Below are positions 7,425 to 12,080 of a DNA stretch of 12,080 nt, one piece after another. Position numbers and translations under genes: made by a program. This stretch comes from GCA-2715965 sp047608975 (GTDB taxonomy: Bacteria > Verrucomicrobiota > Verrucomicrobiia > Limisphaerales > JAYPXF01): the NCBI GenBank assembly GCA_047608975.1, contig JBLFYM010000175.1:1-12080 (forward strand). Reading direction: 5' to 3'. Numbering within the stretch: the first letter of the stretch is position 1; the number at the start of each line of letters is the position of its first letter. The notes under the pieces were generated by a model, which saw only the letters and a program-made list of their open reading frames with translations, searched no databases and was not told the origin of the DNA.

Positions 7425-8171
7425 CTATTCCACCGGCTTGTCGAAGATCAGCGTGGTCACGGAGTCGGTGCGTTCGTCGCGCATTTCCATCTCCTTGAGC
7501 TGCCACCGGCCCTTGTCCTTGTAGAACTTCTTGGGCTTGAAGATTTTCATCAGTTTGCCCTGCGGGTCATAGGCTTCGGCGAGCACGATGCCGAGGGTGT
7601 CCTGATCCACCCAGGAGACGACGCGCGAATAGCCGCGCGATGGAGTGGGGTTGAAACTCTCCAGTTTGTAGCACTTCTGGGTGCGACGATATTCGGTGCC
7701 GTGCAGTCGTTGGTTCGGCCAGTGAAAGAATCCCAGACCGAGATCGAAGAGCCAGAAATCCGAGCCGGCGAACGGTACCATCGGGTTGCGGATCAGCCGG
7801 GTGCTGCCGAAGTTGACGGCGTCCTTTACGCCCTGCGGCGGGAGGGTGCGGTACTCGTTCGGGAATTCGTGCGATTGCACGATCATCAGGGTCGGTGAAG
7901 TTGTGGTGCCGTAGAGATTCTGCCAGCTTTGTGGTCCCGCAATCGTTCGCAGATACACGGGCACGCGATAATTGCCACCGCGGGGGCGGTCGATCTTCAT
8001 GATGCCAGTATTGGCGAAGTCGCGGGCGGGCCGCATGTCACGGATGCGTTGGACAAGCTTTCGGCCTTCGATGTCGGCCGTTGATAACGCGGCGGCGCGG
8101 CTGTCCGGAGTCGGCAGGGCCAGATAGATGAGCGCGGCAAATGCCAGCAGTGAAAGTCTTGGAAGGTTCAT
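7425..8171 (-). CDS. Exported LolA-like outer-membrane lipoprotein-sorting protein
   Basis: This 248-residue protein starts with a signal peptide (about 1-26, hydrophobic core LSLLAFAALIYLAL, likely cleaved after SRA), so it probably acts in the periplasm. The rest follows the LolA-like family annotated as outer membrane lipoprotein-sorting protein (PF17131 type): SDFWLFDLGLGFFHWP (137-152), a conserved Cys-Y-x-L (167-170), SWVDQ...AEAYDPQGKLMKIF (186-211) and a late MEMRDERTDSVTTL strand (228-241). By fold it should bind lipid or lipoprotein acyl chains, but members of this branch are mostly uncharacterised and it is not the classic LolA. It has no lipobox Cys. It is first in a two-gene unit with the TPR protein. 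The 101-base gap to lon (8172-8272) shows no convincing promoter or terminator. Confidence 0.85.
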   Translation of the reverse strand: MNLPRLSLLAFAALIYLALPTPDSRAAALSTADIEGRKLVQRIRDMRPARDFANTGIMKIDRPRGGNYRVPVYLRTIAGPQSWQNLYGTTTSPTLMIVQSHEFPNEYRTLPPQGVKDAVNFGSTRLIRNPMVPFAGSDFWLFDLGLGFFHWPNQRLHGTEYRRTQKCYKLESFNPTPSRGYSRVVSWVDQDTLGIVLAEAYDPQGKLMKIFKPKKFYKDKGRWQLKEMEMRDERTDSVTTLIFDKPVE

Positions 8172-8272
8172 GTGTTTTTGACGTTGGGTGCCGATGGATG
8201 AATCAATCCGATCCGGTCACCTCAAGCTGAATGCATTTCGTTGCCGTTCAGGTTTACTGCTGAGTGAAAAAT

Positions 8273-10672
8273 CTATTTCGTGACGAGCGCGAGCGGCATG
8301 AGTTGGGAAATGTTACGCGCGAAATGGGGTGTCATGGTTTCGCGAACGGCTTCCGGAACTTCGGACCAGTCCTTCTGGTTTTGTTCGGGCAGGATCACTT
8401 CGTTGATCCCCGCACGCGCGGCCGCCAAGACCTTCTCCTTGATCCCACCGACGGGGAGCACGCGGCCGCGCAGGCTGATTTCACCGGTCATCGCGAGGTT
8501 GGACTTCACGCGCCGGCCTGAGAACAGCGAGGACAGTGCGCAGATCATGGTGACGCCGGCGCTGGGTCCGTCCTTGGGAGTGGCGCCCGACGGGACGTGG
8601 ATATGGATGTCGTAACTGTCGAAATCATCCAGATCGAACTTCAGGGCCTTGGCCTGGCTGCGCAGATAGCTGAGACCGGCCTGGGCGCTTTCCTTCATCA
8701 CGTCGCCGAGGGATCCGGTCAGGATAAGGCGTCCTTTGCCGGGCATGCGGGTGGCTTCAATGAAAAGGATCTCGCCGCCAACCGGTGTCCAGGCAAGTCC
8801 GGTGGCGATGCCGCACTCGGTAATCTTCTCCGCCTTGTCCGACTCAAACCGGGGTTGACCGAGCCACTCGTCGAGCCTCTTGACGCTGATGTTGATGGGT
8901 TTGATCTTCTTCCGCTTGGCCTGCACGATTTCTCGGGCGGACTTGCGCACGAGCGAGGCGATTTCCCGTTCGAGATTGCGAACTCCTGCTTCACGGGTAT
9001 GTCCGTTGATCAATTTGCGGAGCGCTTTGTCCGGCAGCGTGACCTGACCGGGTTTCAAGCCGTGCTCGTCGAGCTGTCGGGGAATGAGATGCCGTTTGGC
9101 AATATGAACCTTTTCTTCCGCGGTGTAGCTGGGGAGTTCGATGACTTCCAGGCGGTCGCGCAAGGCCGGCATGATCGGGTCCAGCCAGTTGGCTGTCGTA
9201 AAGAACAGCACCCGGGAAAGATCAAAAGGAACATCCAGGTAGTTGTCGGTGAAGGTGTTGTTCTGGGCGGGGTCGAGAACTTCGAGCAAGGCCGCGCCGG
9301 GGTCTCCACGAAAGTCGGAACTCAGCTTGTCGATCTCATCCAGCAGGATTACGGGGTTGTTGCTCTCCAACCGTCGCATCGTCTGGATGATTCGCCCGGG
9401 CATGGCACCGACGTAGGTGCGGCGATGTCCGCGAATCTCCGCTTCATCCCGCATCCCGCCGAGGGCGATGCGCGCAAACTTGCGCCCAAGGGCGTCGGCG
9501 ACGCTCTTTCCGAGTGAGGTCTTGCCCACTCCGGGAGGACCGATCAGGCAGAGAATCGGTCCTTTGAGCTGCTTCTTCAACTCAATCACCGCCAAAAATT
9601 CCAGGAGGCGATCCTTGACCTTGCTCAGGCCATAATGCTGGTCGTCCAGAACCTTGCCGGCCTCTTCCAGATCCAGCTTGTCCTTCGTGCACTTGCTCCA
9701 CGGCAGGGCGGTGAGCCAATCGAGATAGTTCCGGGAAATGGAATACTCCGCGACGTTTGGCGGGGTCTGGGCCAGGCGATCCAACTCCTTCAGGGCGACT
9801 TCCTTCACATCGTCAGGCAGCTCGTTTTCATCAATCCGATCGCGAAGTGAATTGATCTCGGCGATCGACGGATCTTCATCCCCAAGCTCACGCTGAATCG
9901 CGCGGATCTGTTCGCGCAGATAAAAATCCCGCTGACTCTTGGCCATCGAGGAACTGACCTCTTTCTGGATCTTTGAACCGAGAGTCAATACCTCCAATTC
10001 ACGATTGAGCAGGGGTAGAAGGCGGTTGAGGCGGTCCTTGACCGAAGTCGTTTTCAGCAGCCGTTGCCGTTCCTCCAGATCCATGTTGAGGTTCGCCGCG
10101 ATCAGATCGGCCAGGCGTCCGGGCTTCTCCTGATTGAGGGCGGAGACCTTGACCTGTTCGTTCAGGGCTGGGGAAAGTCCGATGACTTCCTGAAAGAGTT
10201 GCTCGGCGTTGCGAGAAATGGCTTCCAGCTCGATGGAATCCTCATCCTTCTCTTCGAGGAGTTGAATCTTGGCGCGGAGATAGGGTTCGCGCGCGGTGTA
10301 TTCCTGGGCCTCAAATCGGCGCAGACCATCGACCAGAATGCGGACGGTGTTGTCCGGAAATTTCAGCATCTTGATCACGCGCCCGACGCAACCGATGGCA
10401 TGGAGATCCTCCGGCTCGGGCTCATCCACGTCCGCCTTGTGCTGGAGGACCAGACCGACAAAGCGATTGCCACCGACCACGTCGTCCACCAGTCGAATGC
10501 TGGAAGTGGATTCCACCAACAAGGGCGTCATCATGCCGGGAAAGATCACCACGTCGGACAGGCCGAGGATCGGGATCTCGTCAGGCAACGGCTTTGGTCC
10601 GGCCTTTAGAAAAGCCGTATCGCCGCCGCCGGCTTTGAAGATTTCAATAAATTCGGTATCCGGTGTGCTCAT
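8273..10672 (-). CDS. lon: ATP-dependent Lon protease (LonA type)
   Basis: Lon is a cytoplasmic homohexameric AAA+ serine protease that removes misfolded and some regulatory proteins. The 799 residues compare well with E. coli Lon (784). Domains in order: N-terminal LON substrate domain (about 32-230, opening with IPILGLSDVVIFPGM), a coiled-coil helical region (about 235-305, including QRDFYLREQIRAIQRELG), an AAA+ module with Walker A GPPGVGKTS (378-386) and Walker B VILLDEID (441-448), and a C-terminal protease domain with catalytic Ser704 in DGPSAGVTM and Lys746 in GGIKEKVLA. All key residues are present. It lies 50 bases after the hsp20 stop and is probably co-transcribed with it, which would give stress induction of protease and chaperone together. 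A weak AGGG sits just before the ATG. Confidence 0.98.
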   Translation of the reverse strand: MSTPDTEFIEIFKAGGGDTAFLKAGPKPLPDEIPILGLSDVVIFPGMMTPLLVESTSSIRLVDDVVGGNRFVGLVLQHKADVDEPEPEDLHAIGCVGRVIKMLKFPDNTVRILVDGLRRFEAQEYTAREPYLRAKIQLLEEKDEDSIELEAISRNAEQLFQEVIGLSPALNEQVKVSALNQEKPGRLADLIAANLNMDLEERQRLLKTTSVKDRLNRLLPLLNRELEVLTLGSKIQKEVSSSMAKSQRDFYLREQIRAIQRELGDEDPSIAEINSLRDRIDENELPDDVKEVALKELDRLAQTPPNVAEYSISRNYLDWLTALPWSKCTKDKLDLEEAGKVLDDQHYGLSKVKDRLLEFLAVIELKKQLKGPILCLIGPPGVGKTSLGKSVADALGRKFARIALGGMRDEAEIRGHRRTYVGAMPGRIIQTMRRLESNNPVILLDEIDKLSSDFRGDPGAALLEVLDPAQNNTFTDNYLDVPFDLSRVLFFTTANWLDPIMPALRDRLEVIELPSYTAEEKVHIAKRHLIPRQLDEHGLKPGQVTLPDKALRKLINGHTREAGVRNLEREIASLVRKSAREIVQAKRKKIKPINISVKRLDEWLGQPRFESDKAEKITECGIATGLAWTPVGGEILFIEATRMPGKGRLILTGSLGDVMKESAQAGLSYLRSQAKALKFDLDDFDSYDIHIHVPSGATPKDGPSAGVTMICALSSLFSGRRVKSNLAMTGEISLRGRVLPVGGIKEKVLAAARAGINEVILPEQNQKDWSEVPEAVRETMTPHFARNISQLMPLALVTK

Positions 10673-10695
10673 CGCCCTGCTTCAAATTTCTATGC

Positions 10696-10711
10696 CGCGC
10701 GTCTCTGCGCG
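10696..10711 (-). other. Small intercistronic hairpin between hsp20 and lon
   Basis: CGCGC (10696-10700) and GCGCG (10707-10711) flank a 6-base loop in the 50-base hsp20-lon gap. On the minus-strand transcript there is no U run after it, so it is not a good terminator. It could tune RNA stability between the two genes, or be chance in GC-rich DNA. Confidence 0.25.
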
Positions 10712-10722
10712 ACGTTCCCCAC

Positions 10723-11079
10723 TCATTTCAATGTCGGTACCTCGATCCGAAGAAAACCGTCCTGATAAGACGCCTTCGCCGCATCGGTGTCGTAACCCTC
10801 CGGCAGATCGATCGCGGTCAAAAACGGTCCGTGATCGATTTCCATCACCCGAAAAACTGATTTTGCCGCGCGTTTTTCATCGTGCCGAAATCCGCTCACG
10901 GTCATCCGGTTTTCTGCCACGGTCAGGTCGAGGTCTTCCTTGTTGATTCCCGCGAGTTCGACCTTGATGACCAGATGGTCGGTGGTCTCGTAAACATCGG
11001 TGTTCGGCGACCAGACTCCACCGTCTGTGCTGGCTTTCCCACGGGATGCGAAGTTGGTGTCGGAGGCGCTTTTTGGCAT
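10723..11079 (-). CDS. Hsp20 / alpha-crystallin small heat-shock protein
   Basis: This ATP-independent holdase would bind unfolding proteins and keep them ready for refolding or degradation. It is short, 118 residues. After a 22-residue Ser-rich N-terminal arm, the alpha-crystallin domain (about 24-116) shows the expected strands: WSPNTDVYETTDHLVIKVELAG (start of the domain at 23, VELAG at 40-44), MTVSGFR (59-65), FRVMEIDHGPF (76-86), DLPEG (91-95) and the signature AKASYQDGFLRIEVP (101-115). The protein ends three residues after this, so the flexible C-terminal extension with its I-x-I/V motif is absent. It sits 11 bases after the small membrane-protein gene and 50 bases before lon. No Shine-Dalgarno precedes the ATG. 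Confidence 0.93.
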   Translation of the reverse strand: MPKSASDTNFASRGKASTDGGVWSPNTDVYETTDHLVIKVELAGINKEDLDLTVAENRMTVSGFRHDEKRAAKSVFRVMEIDHGPFLTAIDLPEGYDTDAAKASYQDGFLRIEVPTLK

Positions 11080-11090
11080 TGGCTGGGTGG

Positions 11091-11294
11091 TTACATTTTG
11101 ACGACAACCTGAGGGCGTTCGCCCTTGCGGCCGCGCAGCGAGATCGACTTGCCTCGGTTATCCGCGGCATTTCCGGTGCAGCCACAGGCCGTCACCTCGT
11201 CAAACCGACGCTTTCGCGGCAGAAACCTGCTCTTCAGCATGATCAACGCCGTCACAGTGACGATCAGGAGCGCTGTCGGTTGTTGCCAGTCCAT
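11091..11294 (-). CDS. Small single-pass membrane protein with a C-x-C motif
   Basis: This 67-residue protein has one hydrophobic segment (about 7-21), a basic cluster (RKRR, 27-30), a CGC motif (Cys37, Cys39) and a basic tail. The shape resembles the FeoB-associated Cys-rich membrane proteins, though it has only two Cys and no feo gene is near, so I do not assign it. It is accepted as a gene because it lies 11 bases before hsp20 on the same strand, has a good candidate promoter directly upstream, and shows an ordinary membrane-anchor layout. The role may be redox or metal related, which is a guess from the Cys pair. It is first in the predicted hsp20-lon unit. Confidence 0.6.
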   Translation of the reverse strand: MDWQQPTALLIVTVTALIMLKSRFLPRKRRFDEVTACGCTGNAADNRGKSISLRGRKGERPQVVVKM

Positions 11295-11300
11295 GCTGTC

Positions 11301-11329
11301 AAAATAGAGGAAAGCCCATGGCGGGTAAA
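11301..11329 (-). promoter_or_regulatory. Candidate promoter of the membrane-protein/hsp20/lon operon
   Basis: On the minus strand TTTACC (11324-11329), a 17-base spacer and TATTTT (11301-11306) match four of six consensus bases each. The expected transcript start is about 11294, which is the A of the ATG, so the message would be leaderless. The spacer contains one arm of the inverted repeat described separately. No CIRCE element or clear heat-shock sigma-factor site is seen. Confidence 0.4.
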
Positions 11330-11349
11330 TTGCTAATTTCCGGGCTTTC
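11310..11349. promoter_or_regulatory. Inverted repeat in the divergent control region (possible operator)
   Basis: GAAAGCCC (11310-11317) and GGGCTTTC (11342-11349) are perfect 8-base inverted arms 24 bases apart, with arm centres 32 bases apart, about three helical turns. A smaller palindrome, AAATT-GCT-AATTT (11327-11339), lies between them. The left arm falls inside the -10/-35 spacer of the candidate stress-operon promoter, and the right arm lies 20 bases before the thioesterase ATG. This fits a repressor operator shared by two divergent genes; a chance repeat or RNA hairpin is the alternative. Confidence 0.4.
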
Positions 11350-11369
11350 TGTCGGCCGCCCGCGGCGAG

Positions 11370-11786
11370 ATGCTACCCAATATGCCCGAACCCGCGTTCA
11401 TACACCCACACCGGATCAGCTACGCCGCGACGGCTCCGGCCAATCACGTCTACTTCAGCCGGTATCTGGAAATCGTGGAAGAGGCGCGCGGCGAATTCTT
11501 TCGATCGCTGGGATTTCCACTCATCACCCTGGCCGAGGAACACTCGATCCAGCTGCCCGTGCTGGAATGCAAGGTGAAGTACCATCGCTTTGCGCGCTAC
11601 GACGACGAGGTGGAAGTGCGGGTTCGGGTGGGACAGATCGGGCGAATCCGGCTCCGGCTCGAATACGAACTCTTTCGCGGAGAGGACCTTCTGGTCGCAG
11701 CCGTCGTTGACCACGGCTGCGTGCGAATGGACGAACGTGCGACCCGTCTCCCTGAGCCATTGCGTTCGGCTCTGGAAAAGGCCTGA
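11370..11786 (+). CDS. Hotdog-fold acyl-CoA thioesterase (4HBT/YbgC type)
   Basis: Members of this cytoplasmic family hydrolyse acyl-CoA thioesters. The 138 residues match the usual 130-145. The family pattern is easy to follow: HRISYAATAPANHVYFSRYLEIVEEAR (14-40) corresponds to the conserved first strand and central helix, then LPVLECKVKYHRFARYDDEVEVRV (62-85) and the late strands GRIRLRLEYELFR (91-103) and VAAVVDHGCVRMD (109-121). The oddity is in the active site: where YbgC and 4-hydroxybenzoyl-CoA thioesterase carry the catalytic Asp (T-D-x-x-G), this protein has Ala22 and lacks the Gly. Glu37/Glu38 in the helix remain. It may use another residue (Asn25, His26) or be weakly active. An alternative start is Met5 at 11382. 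It is divergent from the stress operon. Confidence 0.88.
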   Translation: MLPNMPEPAFIHPHRISYAATAPANHVYFSRYLEIVEEARGEFFRSLGFPLITLAEEHSIQLPVLECKVKYHRFARYDDEVEVRVRVGQIGRIRLRLEYELFRGEDLLVAAVVDHGCVRMDERATRLPEPLRSALEKA

Positions 11787-11798
11787 TGGCATAGACAG

Positions 11799-11818
11799 CC
11801 CTGACCGCAGGGTTGTTT
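11799..11818 (+). terminator. Possible terminator of the thioesterase gene
   Basis: A short hairpin, CCCTG-ACCG-CAGGG (11799-11812), 12 bases after the stop codon is followed by TTGTTT. The stem has only 5 pairs, so it is a weak candidate. The rest of the gap to the next gene (11819-11928) shows no clear promoter; a TAAATA at 11860-11865 could be a -10 but has no convincing -35. Confidence 0.35.
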
Positions 11819-11928
11819 CGCTCGACGAAGACAGACTGCGGAAATAGGATCTCTCCACCTCGTAAATACGGACACGATCCAGAGGTTGACCCCGATTCTT
11901 CATCCAACCCCAAAACGGACACAACGAC

Positions 11929-12080
11929 ATGGCGGCAAAGAAAAAAGCAGCAAAGAAAAAGACGGCTCCCACCAAGCAGACGGCAGCCAAGAAAACAGCG
12001 GTGAAGAAGAAGAGCGTGTCGAAACCTGCCGCGAAAGCCGTCGTTCCCGGATCGAAGGAAGATCGGTTTGTGATCATCAT
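11929..12080 (+). CDS. N-terminus of a Lys/Ala-rich protein (partial, runs off the right edge)
   Basis: An ATG at 11929 opens a frame that stays open to the window end (50 full codons). The first 39 residues are a low-complexity tail rich in Lys, Ala and Thr with repeated AAKK units, like histone H1 C-terminal-type tails and bacterial HctB-like or tail-fused DNA-binding proteins. The sequence then turns less biased (VVPGSKEDRFVII), as if a folded domain begins. In Verrucomicrobia such tails precede several kinds of domain, including TraR/DksA-type zinc-finger proteins, but nothing here decides which. The tail would be expected to bind nucleic acid. There is no Shine-Dalgarno; the start is chosen because the Lys-rich pattern begins immediately after it and the upstream sequence does not resemble coding DNA in this frame. 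Confidence 0.75.
   Translation, partial: MAAKKKAAKKKTAPTKQTAAKKTAVKKKSVSKPAAKAVVPGSKEDRFVII

Noticed and set aside
8597..9517. Plus-strand open frame of 306 codons
   Set aside because: It lies wholly opposite lon, whose domains and catalytic residues are continuous; its composition is a mirror of the Lon codons and no family is recognised.
11295..11369. Search for a CIRCE-type HrcA operator before the stress operon
   Set aside because: The inverted repeat there does not match TTAGCACTC-N9-GAGTGCTAA in sequence or spacing.
11373..12080. Minus-strand open frame of 235 codons reaching the right edge
   Set aside because: It overlaps the thioesterase and the Lys-rich gene on the other strand; its long Ala/Phe-rich run is just the complement of the Lys/Ala codons.

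Overview
The window looks like an ordinary chromosomal stretch, fairly GC-rich, from a bacterium of the PVC superphylum, most likely a Verrucomicrobiota member of the Pedosphaera/Limisphaerales type. The reasons are a secreted sulfatase next to a secreted SGNH-hydrolase/DUF1080 fusion, a DUF4432 mutarotase-like protein, a LolA-like outer-membrane sorting protein, a Lys/Ala-rich DNA-binding-like N-terminus, and an almost complete lack of Shine-Dalgarno sequences. The lineage call is inference from gene content. No rRNA, tRNA, insertion sequence, CRISPR array or phage gene was seen, and no gap between genes exceeds about 170 bases.

Layout, left to right. (A) 1-1600, minus strand: a PilZ-like gene followed by a PilT/PilU-type pilus retraction ATPase, with a good sigma70-like promoter in front (1572-1599) and a clear hairpin terminator behind (41-69). 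(B) 1641-4923, minus strand: a YraN/UPF0102 protein, then the exported SGNH-esterase/DUF1080 fusion, then an exported sulfatase. The last two form a small set for desulfating, de-esterifying and cleaving glycans. (C) 5037-6143, plus strand: a DUF4432 aldose-epimerase-like gene divergent from yraN. (D) 6314-8171, minus strand: an exported LolA-like protein and, 7 bases after it, a membrane-anchored TPR protein. They probably form an operon. (E) 8273-11294, minus strand: a small Cys-containing membrane protein, an Hsp20 small heat-shock protein and Lon protease, closely spaced as a protein-quality-control operon. (F) 11370 to the right edge, plus strand: a hotdog acyl-CoA thioesterase and the start of a lysine-rich protein that runs off the window.

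Most genes are recognisable housekeeping or glycan-use genes, and I see no credible new defence or mobile system. The best leads are smaller. An 8-bp inverted repeat is threaded through the predicted promoter of the stress operon. Several predicted promoters place the transcript start within 0-10 bases of the ATG. The thioesterase lacks the family's usual catalytic Asp. The sulfatase has Glu-Gln-Gly where Asp-His/Asn-Gly is usual. The Hsp20 has no C-terminal extension.
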